Position numbers and translations under genes: made by a program. 64,000 nucleotides of DNA from a virus. The DNA lies in IMG/VR virus record IMGVR_UViG_3300047548_000652, positions 62,001-126,000 of that record. One strand, written 5' to 3'. Below the pieces are notes generated by a model, which worked only from the letters and a program-made list of their open reading frames with translations, made no database searches and was not told where the DNA came from. Shown piece by piece: positions 1-7,267 of this stretch (its first letter is position 1; each line of letters opens with the position of its first letter).

Positions 1-360
1 AACGCCTGTGCCATTCATAAGAATGTAAAGGATTTCATCAAAGGCACGGGGACTATCAACAGCAACATAGGAGCAATTATAACCAGCAACATTCTCACGC
101 TTCAGTGCTTCACCAGCAGTCATAAGACAACGCATTGATGGCATGATTTCAAGGTTCATCACAGCATCCTTTAGTTCCTGACGAGTCTTTGTGTCAATAG
201 TAAAGTTATGCATATCCTTTAGGTGTTCGTCAAAGAAGTTGAAATACCGATCAACAGTCTCACCCCAGTTTTCACGACGATTCTTTTCTGGTAGCCATCG
301 TGAATAACGGGAAAGGTGGATGTATTCTTGGTATAAGGTGGGGAAAAAATTGGTAGTCAT
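1..360 (-). CDS. nrdJ: Class II (B12-dependent) ribonucleotide reductase, N-terminal part
   Basis: The first 120 residues are visible; the rest lies beyond the left window edge. The enzyme reduces ribonucleotides to deoxyribonucleotides with adenosylcobalamin as radical source. Recognised from the N-terminal pattern of the NrdJ/RTPR family: YSRWLPEKNRRENWGETVDR, then MPSMRCLMTAGEAL and YNCSYV, where the Cys belongs to the active-site redox pair. The start ATG at 358-360 is preceded by an AAGGAG site lying inside the end of the upstream gene. It heads a nucleotide-metabolism group with thyX. Class I reductases of T4 are unrelated in this region, so the class II call is fairly firm. Confidence 0.88.
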   Translation of the reverse strand, partial: MTTNFFPTLYQEYIHLSRYSRWLPEKNRRENWGETVDRYFNFFDEHLKDMHNFTIDTKTRQELKDAVMNLEIMPSMRCLMTAGEALKRENVAGYNCSYVAVDSPRAFDEILYILMNGTGV

Positions 361-363
361 ATA

Positions 364-714
364 TTACTCCTTATTGAGTCTTTTATCGATTACTGGCTTA
401 TCACATGCAACAATCAGTTCATCTAAATCATTTCGCATAATCAATAATTGTTTTTTAAGTTCTTTGGTAATGTTATCAATATCATCCTGTAAAACAAAAT
501 TACACATCAGTTTTATTTTTTGTATTTTATCTTCAATTTGTTCCAAAATATTTTGAGAGTTAATTATAGCAAAATCTGATTCTAACTCTTTTGAAACTTT
601 ATTGAAAGCAAGGTGTGATGCTCCACTTTTATTAATAAAAGTGTTCATCAAGTTTTCATTATTGGTATTATGTTCGCTTAGAACAAGTCTTGGTTCTGTT
701 GTATGCTTAATCAT
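364..714 (-). CDS. Hypothetical protein, 116 aa
   Basis: Not recognised. It is a charged, mostly helical protein, with a likely coiled-coil stretch in the second half (residues about 55-100, Ile/Leu heptads). The ATG at 712-714 has an AGGAG site and overlaps the end of the HNH gene upstream. Its last codons (RLNKE) supply the AAGGAG for nrdJ, so the two are translationally linked. It lies between nrdJ and a homing endonuclease and may have arrived with the latter. Confidence 0.65.
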   Translation of the reverse strand: MIKHTTEPRLVLSEHNTNNENLMNTFINKSGASHLAFNKVSKELESDFAIINSQNILEQIEDKIQKIKLMCNFVLQDDIDNITKELKKQLLIMRNDLDELIVACDKPVIDKRLNKE

Positions 715-1300
715 TAATTACTCCTGTATCTTTATTTAAACTATGTTCGTATATTTCTTTTATTTTTTTCAAAAATAAATCTTTTGGTTCACTCATTTTC
801 ATAGAATTACATCTACTACAACATGGTACAGAATTGTCAATAGAATATCCTTTTGAACTATCTATTCTATCAATTCCATTTATAGGAATTTTAATCCCTA
901 CTTGGTTGTGTGATACTCCTTCATGAAGTTTAGGATTGTCTCCACAATAGTGACATTCTTTTTGAACCAAAGATGAAAATTCATCAAAAGTTATTTCATA
1001 ATTTAAATTTTTGAATTTAGCATATCGCTTTTTTTCACCATAAAGAAAATTCAAATAACTATCTTCTGTCCTTTGATTTTTTCCTTTTTCTATTGCTAAA
1101 TCTTTTCTTAAACATCCACAACTTTGTGTTTTTCCATTATAGATATAATCTTTTCTTATCCATTTTTCATTTCCACATTCACAACAACATTTTAAAAAAA
1201 CCCGTGATACTTTATTTTTACCTACTTTTTTTCTTTTTTCTGGCACATCTAAAATTGTTAATCTTCCTATCTTACTAAATGTTGGTGTGATATATTTCAT
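707..1300 (-). CDS. HNH homing endonuclease
   Basis: A 197-aa free-standing endonuclease. The N-terminal half carries a zinc-finger-like CxCxCG...SCGC element (residues about 38-64), probably for DNA binding. The C-terminal half has the phage HNH pattern: CHYCG, then GIDRIDSSKGY, N and CCSRCNSMK. Such enzymes cut intron- or intein-less alleles and spread themselves. Start at 1300 has a GGAG site 10 bases upstream. It sits between thyX and nrdJ, both common homing targets. No intron or intein boundaries were seen around it, so it appears to be an intergenic insertion. Confidence 0.85.
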   Translation of the reverse strand: MKYITPTFSKIGRLTILDVPEKRKKVGKNKVSRVFLKCCCECGNEKWIRKDYIYNGKTQSCGCLRKDLAIEKGKNQRTEDSYLNFLYGEKKRYAKFKNLNYEITFDEFSSLVQKECHYCGDNPKLHEGVSHNQVGIKIPINGIDRIDSSKGYSIDNSVPCCSRCNSMKMSEPKDLFLKKIKEIYEHSLNKDTGVIND

Positions 1301-1348
1301 GTACTATTTCTCCAATATTGATATTTGGTAATGCTATTTAGTACATTA

Positions 1349-2017
1349 TTACCAAGGAGAATCATATCCACCTAAAGCATCCCCAATTTTAGGAAACTTT
1401 AAACAAATAATTTTTTTACATTCCAATGCAATATCTCTATGCTCTTTTTGTGTTCCATTTTTTTCTCTTAAAGATATGAAGGTAATCCATGATCTTAGCG
1501 TACCATTCATATAAAGTCTACTGTTAGTTATACCCTCGGGCAAAATGGCACGGGCTTGCTCTTTGGCAATACCATTTTCGATGGCCCATTTGTATGCCAA
1601 TGTAATTTCGTGTATGAGTTGTTCCTGTTTTATAACCCAGGTCTTTTGTAGGTCCTCATCTGTAGTTTCGATTGAGTTCTGTCTGTTCTTTGAGTCCTGT
1701 AGACGGGCTTCTCTTATAGTGAAGCCGAGCTGTGTTGGATCAGCATATCTTTGAGAAAACTCTTGGAATGTGAAGCTTCTGTGTCGCAGTATTTGTCTGG
1801 CAATATCTCTGGTGGTATTGATCTCCATAACAACATTTACCATTTCAAAGATAGACCAATGCTTGTTGTCTATACAATACTTGAGAAGTTTTGATGAAGT
1901 CTCAAAATTATTTTGATTTGATGGATTGCTGACACGAGCACAATATGAAATCAACTGTTCGGCTGTTTCCATATTACCATCTATTGGTTCACTTATTGAA
2001 ATAAGTTTTACACTCAT
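1349..2017 (-). CDS. thyX: Flavin-dependent thymidylate synthase ThyX
   Basis: 222 aa, the normal length for the family. It methylates dUMP to dTMP using FAD, NADPH and methylene-tetrahydrofolate. The ThyX signature RHRxxxxxxxSxR is present as RHRSFTFQEFSQR (residues about 78-90), and the downstream ILPEGITNSRLYMNGTLRSW segment is typical. GTGAGG precedes the ATG at 2015-2017, which overlaps the stop of the upstream gene (ATGA). With nrdJ, dut and dNMP kinase in the same window, it lets the phage make its own dTTP precursors. Confidence 0.96.
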   Translation of the reverse strand: MSVKLISISEPIDGNMETAEQLISYCARVSNPSNQNNFETSSKLLKYCIDNKHWSIFEMVNVVMEINTTRDIARQILRHRSFTFQEFSQRYADPTQLGFTIREARLQDSKNRQNSIETTDEDLQKTWVIKQEQLIHEITLAYKWAIENGIAKEQARAILPEGITNSRLYMNGTLRSWITFISLREKNGTQKEHRDIALECKKIICLKFPKIGDALGGYDSPW

Positions 2018-2445
2018 ATAATCCTCACTTTTTTTGTTCTCTCAATAGGTACACGAAAGAATAACTCCCCATGTGAAATATTCTTGTTTGATACTGACTT
2101 CTTAGGACAACCAGAGACTATTTTTCCTGATGTGAAAAGAGCGTGTGTCTTCTCAGCATTTACTACACAGAAAAATATTGGCTTATCTAATTTTAGAAAC
2201 TTCTCTTTTCTTTCCTCAATATTCAGTTCTTTATACGGAAAGTTATCACCTTTCCATGCCATTTTTTGTTGAACTTCACAATAGTATTCCTGTGAGTCTA
2301 TCACAACAATGAGGTCTGGACCATATTTATCTTCGTTTATGGTTGCTTTTACACCTTTTTGGGCAAAGTAGTCCAAAATATTTTTTTTCACATTATCGTG
2401 AATATTATATAGTTTGGAGTCAAAAGTCTTGTATTCACCAATCAT
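2014..2445 (-). CDS. Hypothetical protein with possible nuclease-fold motif
   Basis: 143 aa from the ATG at 2443-2445, which overlaps the primase stop as ATGA and has GGAAG upstream; an ATG 12 bases earlier is less well placed. Residues YGPDLIVVIDSQEYYCEVQQK resemble the PD...ExxK core of PD-(D/E)XK nucleases, although Gln replaces the usual spacing residue. This is only a suggestion. No other family was recognised. It is coupled to thyX and primase. Confidence 0.75.
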   Translation of the reverse strand: MIGEYKTFDSKLYNIHDNVKKNILDYFAQKGVKATINEDKYGPDLIVVIDSQEYYCEVQQKMAWKGDNFPYKELNIEERKEKFLKLDKPIFFCVVNAEKTHALFTSGKIVSGCPKKSVSNKNISHGELFFRVPIERTKKVRII

Positions 2446-3476
2446 ATTTTCTTCCATAAATCAAACTGAACTTTTGCTTTTAGTCCTGTGAAGGTATTAC
2501 TATCTATAATACATTTTATATCGGTTGGTGTCATACCTTCCAGCACCATATCGTTTATATCCTTACTTGCGATATTTTGAGGCCAGATACATAATGTCCT
2601 ACCCTTTGCAATCGCCTTTTGCATAAACTTTACGATATGAGGATTTCGTGGTTCATTGTCAAAAACAAACACATAGTCATGGTCACCAACTGTTGAATAT
2701 ACTGAAGTTAAGTTGGCGTCCATTGTGGCGATGGTATTAGGTAGGAACATGCTGTCAATGGGACCTTCAACCACATAAACTGTTTTTGAAAGGTCAACTA
2801 TATCAAGACCATATACCTTGGCTACTGAATCATCTTTCTTCAGGGTGATATACTTTATTGGAGACCCAGAGATAGTTCTGCCCTGGACTGCAATAAGATT
2901 ATTGTCTTTGTCGAAGATTGGGATGATTACTCGTTTGTCATTCTTATGAAGACTCTTATTTGACATAGACTCAGGAAATAGAGTTTTAGCAAACTCACCA
3001 AAGTCATCTGTATAATACAGTTTCGAAAACATGTTCTTTGGAATCTTTCTCCCAAGGACATACTGTCGTGCTGGATGATCTTGTGGCAACTCCGACAATA
3101 ATGATGCAGGCAACTTATTTTCTTTGGTTATTTGTTTGGAAAATACAGGCTTCTCTTTGAGTTCTGTGAAGTCTGGTTGTGCAACATTTGCGGATGCATT
3201 TGTTTCCATGTATGTCTCTAACTTATGTTGATTGTACAACACAACATCCACAGACTTTAGGAATGATGAAAGAGACATGGATGCACCACAGTTGTGGCAT
3301 GTATAAAAAAGATTGTCCGTTTTTCTATACAGAAAGCCTCTTGCCTTACTCTTATTTTTCTTGGAATCGTTACAGATGGGACATCTAAAGTTCCAGAGAT
3401 AATCATTTTTTTGTTTGAATCTTTCCAATCTCATGGAGACCAGAGACACAAACTTTCTATCAACAAATAAAGACAT
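2442..3476 (-). CDS. DNA primase (T4 gp61-like, DnaG fold)
   Basis: 344 aa. It synthesises RNA primers for lagging-strand replication together with the DnaB-type helicase at 26028-27428. The N-terminus has a CHC2-type zinc finger (CPIC at 32-35, CHNC at 60-63). A TOPRIM domain follows with the acidic EGPID motif (about residue 235) and the VFDNEP motif (about 275). Length matches T4 gp61. The start has a TGAGG site. A TTGACA-17-TATGTT promoter lies at 3514-3542, with an 11-codon upstream ORF between promoter and start. Confidence 0.9.
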   Translation of the reverse strand: MSLFVDRKFVSLVSMRLERFKQKNDYLWNFRCPICNDSKKNKSKARGFLYRKTDNLFYTCHNCGASMSLSSFLKSVDVVLYNQHKLETYMETNASANVAQPDFTELKEKPVFSKQITKENKLPASLLSELPQDHPARQYVLGRKIPKNMFSKLYYTDDFGEFAKTLFPESMSNKSLHKNDKRVIIPIFDKDNNLIAVQGRTISGSPIKYITLKKDDSVAKVYGLDIVDLSKTVYVVEGPIDSMFLPNTIATMDANLTSVYSTVGDHDYVFVFDNEPRNPHIVKFMQKAIAKGRTLCIWPQNIASKDINDMVLEGMTPTDIKCIIDSNTFTGLKAKVQFDLWKKI

Positions 3477-3513
3477 AGTGCCTCACATGAATGGATTTGG
3501 GGGAAGTCCATTC

Positions 3514-3542
3514 AACATACAACAGTTAGATGGTCATGTCAA
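3514..3542 (-). promoter_or_regulatory. Sigma70-type promoter before primase
   Basis: On the minus strand TTGACA (3537-3542) is followed after 17 bases by TATGTT (3514-3519). It would start transcription about 30 bases before the primase ATG. The leader also encodes MLNGLPPNPFM (ATG at about 3515-3517), ending in TGA just before the primase start. This mini-ORF may couple translation or be chance. Confidence 0.6.
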
Positions 3543-3549
3543 GGGGTTG

Positions 3550-3996
3550 TTATTTCAAGAAGTTTAGTGCTTGGGCGATGAGGAACACTGCCAGAGATAT
3601 ACCACCCATGATCATATATCTCCAGGTTTCGATAACATTTATTTTTTTCCCAAGGTCTTCCTTGACCTTTTGAAGTTCTTGTAAAATTGCATTTTCAGTT
3701 CTATCAATTTTTTGATTTAGTTCCTTAATATCGGTCGTATGCTCTTTCTGTTGTCTTTCCAATATTACTTCTACTTCTTTGTTTATCTGCTCTTGTGCCT
3801 GCATCTTTTGCTCTTGAAGTGATACTATTTTTGATAATTCAGTCGCAACCACCTGAAGTTTATCAATCGTTGTATCCATTTTTTCGCAAAGTTTAGAAAT
3901 CATACCTATGTCTTTTTTCATAAGTTCAATCTCAACCTTTTGGCTATAGGCTGATACAGCATTATTATAATCTGGAAAATCATTACTGTTGGTCAT
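3550..3996 (-). CDS. Coiled-coil protein with C-terminal membrane anchor
   Basis: 148 aa. A long predicted coiled coil (residues about 20-120, rich in Glu, Lys, Gln and Leu heptads) is followed by a single hydrophobic segment near the C-terminus (MIMGGISLAVFLIAQALNFL). This tail-anchored plan resembles phage XhlA-like or holin-accessory proteins, but no family signature was recognised. Its ATG overlaps the stop of the upstream gene (TAATG), suggesting coupled translation. Confidence 0.8.
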   Translation of the reverse strand: MTNSNDFPDYNNAVSAYSQKVEIELMKKDIGMISKLCEKMDTTIDKLQVVATELSKIVSLQEQKMQAQEQINKEVEVILERQQKEHTTDIKELNQKIDRTENAILQELQKVKEDLGKKINVIETWRYMIMGGISLAVFLIAQALNFLK

Positions 3997-4370
3997 TAGT
4001 CCCTCTTTTTACCGTATTTTGCATAGAACATATAACCAGTTTTTTCATCCTCAAAAATGATAGGAGACTTAGGATTTTTCCTAGCATATTCTCTTATTTC
4101 AGGATGTAGATCATTATCTTCAATATATTTTCGCCAATGCTTTCCTTTTAGTTTTTCATATCTGGCTTTTTCAAAAATATTTGATGGAACCTTGAATGTC
4201 TTATTTCCAGCAAATATTCCTGTTTGTAGCCGCCTCATAATCGCACTTGAATCTTTTTCATTCTGTTTCTTGTACTTGTTGTCTGCTCTTGGAAAGGCTT
4301 GTGCATCATCACCAGTTCCAGGAACAGCGGCACCTGTGACATTTGCAATCTCTTCTCTGATCTTAGTCAT
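3996..4370 (-). CDS. Conserved T4-type hypothetical protein
   Basis: 124 aa from the ATG at 4368-4370, chosen because AGAGG lies seven bases upstream; an in-frame TTG at 4388 has no site. The sequence pattern (VPGTGDD near the N-terminus, then FKVPSNIF, KGKHWRKYI, YARKNPKSPIIFEDEKTG and a basic tail) is one I associate with conserved proteins of marine T4-type phages. Function unknown; it is small and basic. Confidence 0.85.
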   Translation of the reverse strand: MTKIREEIANVTGAAVPGTGDDAQAFPRADNKYKKQNEKDSSAIMRRLQTGIFAGNKTFKVPSNIFEKARYEKLKGKHWRKYIEDNDLHPEIREYARKNPKSPIIFEDEKTGYMFYAKYGKKRD

Positions 4371-4381
4371 TGTTTTACCTC

Positions 4382-4409
4382 TTGACAAGCCTTGACAACC
4401 CTATATAAT
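4382..4409 (+). promoter_or_regulatory. Consensus promoter-like element on the opposite strand
   Basis: On the plus strand TTGACA (4382-4387) and TATAAT (4404-4409) are 16 bases apart, a near-perfect sigma70 promoter. It points into the next gene in antisense, with no plus-strand gene downstream. It may drive an antisense RNA or be coincidental in AT-rich DNA. Confidence 0.35.
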
Positions 4410-4465
4410 CGCTGTGTGGCGGTTTCAATGAATATATTTATCTGTATTGTATTTTATAGGTTTTC

Positions 4466-4852
4466 TTAGATGTCTCTAAGTCTCTTAGCTACAAACAAGT
4501 CAATACTAATGGTTGATGACAATATGTTTGTGTCGTTTATACCAAAGACTATTTTAGGCATGTAGTTAAGGAATAGTAGGAAGGTTTTTAGTATTTCATA
4601 ATCTTCTTTATCGAACTTATAGAATAACATTCTAACAGCAGCTTCTGTACCAAAGACATTAGAAAGGACAATGATATGATTTAATATCAATCGTTCTTTT
4701 AGTTCTCCTGTTGTCTTATATCTCTTGATAAGTCTTTTTATGTATTTGATTCTTTTTAGGTCTTCTTCAAACTCACTCATCACACAGTTAGGATTATCAT
4801 AACACTTTATCGCATACATAATAAAGTTATCTTCATTCAAATTATTAAACAT
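4466..4852 (-). CDS. Conserved T4-type protein (DUF7207-like)
   Basis: 128 aa, all-helical by composition. The opening MFNNLNEDNFIMYAIKCYDN and the central KRYKTTGELKERLILNHIIV block match a widely conserved T4-type phage family of unknown function as I remember it. It has no membrane segment or signal peptide. It abuts the 68-aa gene upstream. No good ribosome site is seen, so translation may be coupled. Confidence 0.85.
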   Translation of the reverse strand: MFNNLNEDNFIMYAIKCYDNPNCVMSEFEEDLKRIKYIKRLIKRYKTTGELKERLILNHIIVLSNVFGTEAAVRMLFYKFDKEDYEILKTFLLFLNYMPKIVFGINDTNILSSTISIDLFVAKRLRDI

Positions 4853-4858
4853 TTATTA

Positions 4859-5065
4859 TTAAATTTCAGTTTCTTTCTTGCTTGATTCTATACATTTAAA
4901 TTTTTCAATCTTCCAGTCCTCATGTTCTCTAAACCAATGAGTAAGGTTGATCATTGAACTTTGAACACATTGTTGCATAGTGACTTCTTCTTCAAACTTT
5001 ACTTCAAACTCTTTACATTTAGCAGGATCGTCTATCAAACATGCCAGTATTATTAAAGATATCAT
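4859..5065 (-). CDS. Small conserved phage protein with paired cysteines
   Basis: 68 aa. It opens with a short hydrophobic stretch (MISLIILACLIDD) and has three further cysteines (CKEF, QQCVQ, KFKCIE), suggesting a periplasmic or disulfide-bonded product. Its arrangement next to the 128-aa family member is common in T4-type phages. GGAG lies 11 bases before the ATG. Function unknown. Confidence 0.75.
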   Translation of the reverse strand: MISLIILACLIDDPAKCKEFEVKFEEEVTMQQCVQSSMINLTHWFREHEDWKIEKFKCIESSKKETEI

Positions 5066-5080
5066 AACACATAGTGTCTC

Positions 5081-5272
5081 CTATTTTTGTTTGTGCATTC
5101 CCGGTAGTAGTTTGTCTGGATGATAGATTTGAGACATTTCAGCTTTACGCCTTCGTTCTCTCACATATTGTGCTGCCTTTTCGGGGTCATTCTTAACACC
5201 AGGAAACTTATCCAGATATCTTCTTGGCATTTGATCTAGAAAATCAGTATACTGCTCTTTTATCTTATTCAA
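5081..5272 (-). CDS. Small basic hypothetical protein
   Basis: 63 aa, strongly basic, with a central YVRERRRKAE helix. The only full-length start is TTG at 5270-5272, which overlaps the stop of the upstream gene (TTGA) and would depend on translational coupling; the first in-frame ATG is at residue 15. Not recognised. Confidence 0.6.
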   Translation of the reverse strand: MNKIKEQYTDFLDQMPRRYLDKFPGVKNDPEKAAQYVRERRRKAEMSQIYHPDKLLPGMHKQK

Positions 5273-6327
5273 GACTTTTTTTTTACATCTTCATTGACTG
5301 TTTTTGAAGATGGTGCATTTGCCTTGGAAATCATTTCAATGTCTTTATTTGTTCTGTATGCTGATCTGGCAACTCTTTTTTTGATTCCAGCGACTTTTCT
5401 AAGTCTATCAGTAAGCACATCAACTTCCTTATCTGGAGCACCTCTTTGTGTTGCTCTCATTAAAGATGATTTAGCATCTGCAATCTTGGCTTCTCTTTTA
5501 CCTTCAGCCAAGATAGACATTGCGGCTTCTTTGGCTTCTTTTAGATTTTCTTTTTTAGGGAAATACTTTTTATACTTTTTTTCTAGTTTGAGTCTTGTAT
5601 ATGCATTTCCATTTTTCTTATAGTCATCAATAAGAGACCTTAGATCAGTTGCCTTTTCTTCTTCACCTTGATCTTTTAGTGTTTTATGTGTCATTTCCCA
5701 TTTAGAAATAGGAGCAGGTATAAGTTTATCACCTATTTCTGGACCCATTGCTCCGGCAGCACCCATTGTCATGGCAGCAAGACCAGCAGCCATGTTTCTC
5801 ATGCTGTTGTCTTTGGCTTCTTCTAACTTTTCTTCACGACGATCTTCTGCTGACTCCAGGCTTTCTTCATCGTCGCCTTCATCTGTATTGTCATTGAGTT
5901 CGTCTTCAAGATCGTTCATGATTTCATCAAGTTCATCCTGAGAAACAATCTCACAGAAAACATCAAATAGTCCTTTATCATTCATTCTATATTCAAAGTA
6001 TAGAGAATATGGTGAGGTGTTTTTTGTGACAACCTCACCATTATTCTGCATACCAAACTTATTTCCAAACTGAGAAATATTGAAGGTTACCATTCCTGAA
6101 TCATTTTCAAGGAATGTTGTCTTTGGGACATGAATATGAAAGTTTCCAAGAACCTTGGCAACTCTTTCCATGGCAATGTATGGTGTGACAAAGCATCTAC
6201 CAGTAACACCATGTAGTAGAGTATTGATATTATCTCTCACAGAAGAATCGTCAATATCCATACTTCCACTTCTTACATATGGAGTCAAATCTACTTCTTC
6301 TGTTGTAAAAGTCTTGAAGGTTTTCAT
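5269..6327 (-). CDS. Virion-region protein with capsid-targeting-like N-terminus
   Basis: 352 aa from the ATG at 6325-6327; a TTG 15 bases earlier is less likely. The N-terminus MKTFKTFTTEE resembles the T4 internal-protein leader (MKTYQEFIAE type), though the cleavage site is imperfect. The first 140 residues look like a folded beta-rich domain, followed by a very acidic linker (residues about 140-175), an Ala/Gly/Met hydrophobic stretch (MAAGLAAMTMGAAGAMG) and a basic helical C-terminus. Possible prohead-core or injected protein; function unknown. Confidence 0.75.
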   Translation of the reverse strand: MKTFKTFTTEEVDLTPYVRSGSMDIDDSSVRDNINTLLHGVTGRCFVTPYIAMERVAKVLGNFHIHVPKTTFLENDSGMVTFNISQFGNKFGMQNNGEVVTKNTSPYSLYFEYRMNDKGLFDVFCEIVSQDELDEIMNDLEDELNDNTDEGDDEESLESAEDRREEKLEEAKDNSMRNMAAGLAAMTMGAAGAMGPEIGDKLIPAPISKWEMTHKTLKDQGEEEKATDLRSLIDDYKKNGNAYTRLKLEKKYKKYFPKKENLKEAKEAAMSILAEGKREAKIADAKSSLMRATQRGAPDKEVDVLTDRLRKVAGIKKRVARSAYRTNKDIEMISKANAPSSKTVNEDVKKKS

Positions 6328-6350
6328 TGTTCTATGTCCCAATCTTTATA

Positions 6351-6956
6351 TTATACGCCAGAATACCAAACGTTGTCTGCTGGATCATCACCAGTGATTG
6401 AACCCATGGCAATGAGAGTTTCAGTCTGGATACGGCCTGCACGACCACCAAGAGTAACTGTAAATGTGGGTGCTGAAGTATTGGCACCATTTGTTGCAAC
6501 AGTGATTGCACTAACATTGGAGAATCCATCCCCACCATTTACAATGGTAAGTGTACCAATGGTATTCCAGGCAGAGTTGGTTGAAAATACTTGAAGTGTA
6601 TTCTGTGAGTTGGCTGTGGTGAAGGAAATATTGACATTTGCACCCTTACCCAAAGAACTGCCATCTGTTACAATAAGGAAGCCTGAAGCATTGATACCTG
6701 TACCACCAGTTGCAGTAATGCTTGCGATTGGGCCTGTACCAACCTTTAGGCTGACCCAACCAGCATGTGTTGGATGCTGTGGAAGGCTATTTGCTCTTTC
6801 TTCTTCAGTTACAGATACACCGGCAACAACACCATAGTACTTGACAGTATTAGCTGCTGTTCCGTTGATAGTTGATTTGGATGTGGTTAGTGATGTGTTG
6901 GCAAATAGTGGTTTTTGATTACCTGTTGCATTATCTAAGTTACCCCAAAGGCTCAT
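6351..6956 (-). CDS. Virion structural protein
   Basis: 201 aa, Gly/Ser/Thr/Asn-rich and beta-sheet-like throughout, with repeats of the kind ATGGTGIN and VNGGDGFSNVSAITV. The MSLWGN opening is typical of T4-type marine phage structural proteins. No cysteine or signal peptide. A TATAAATA late-type promoter lies 37 bases upstream and AGGAG precedes the ATG. Exact location in the particle is unknown. Confidence 0.85.
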   Translation of the reverse strand: MSLWGNLDNATGNQKPLFANTSLTTSKSTINGTAANTVKYYGVVAGVSVTEEERANSLPQHPTHAGWVSLKVGTGPIASITATGGTGINASGFLIVTDGSSLGKGANVNISFTTANSQNTLQVFSTNSAWNTIGTLTIVNGGDGFSNVSAITVATNGANTSAPTFTVTLGGRAGRIQTETLIAMGSITGDDPADNVWYSGV

Positions 6957-6992
6957 TTTTCTTTACTCCTAAAATAAGTTTATGTTCGTTTA

Positions 6993-7000
6993 TATTTATA
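6993..7000 (-). promoter_or_regulatory. Late-type promoter TATAAATA
   Basis: The minus strand reads TATAAATA, identical to the T4 late promoter consensus. It lies 37 bases upstream of the structural gene start at 6956. Confidence 0.7.
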
Positions 7001-7031
7001 TTCTGTAGATAATCCTAACAGATACGGCAAA

Positions 7032-7265
7032 CTACCTTGTTTGGTCTATTGTATCCAAAGAAGGGTCCATATTTAGTTCTTGATTGGCACCTTTATGAAT
7101 GTTGGTTTTATCTTCTTCTTGTGCCAACTTATTTTTTCTTTTTACCAATCTTGCTTTTCTCATACTTTGATGAGAACCATTGTATCTTTGGCCGTGAGAC
7201 TCATCTAGTTTTGCTAATGATTCACGGCCAAAAGACTTTATTGTTTCAATAAGTTTAGATGACAT
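7032..7265 (-). CDS. Small charged hypothetical protein
   Basis: 77 aa, hydrophilic and basic in the middle (MRKARLVKRKNK). AAAAGGA precedes the ATG at 7265, two bases downstream of the stop of the 513-aa gene. It probably belongs to the same late transcript. Not recognised. Confidence 0.7.
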   Translation of the reverse strand: MSSKLIETIKSFGRESLAKLDESHGQRYNGSHQSMRKARLVKRKNKLAQEEDKTNIHKGANQELNMDPSLDTIDQTR

Positions 7266-7267
7266 GA

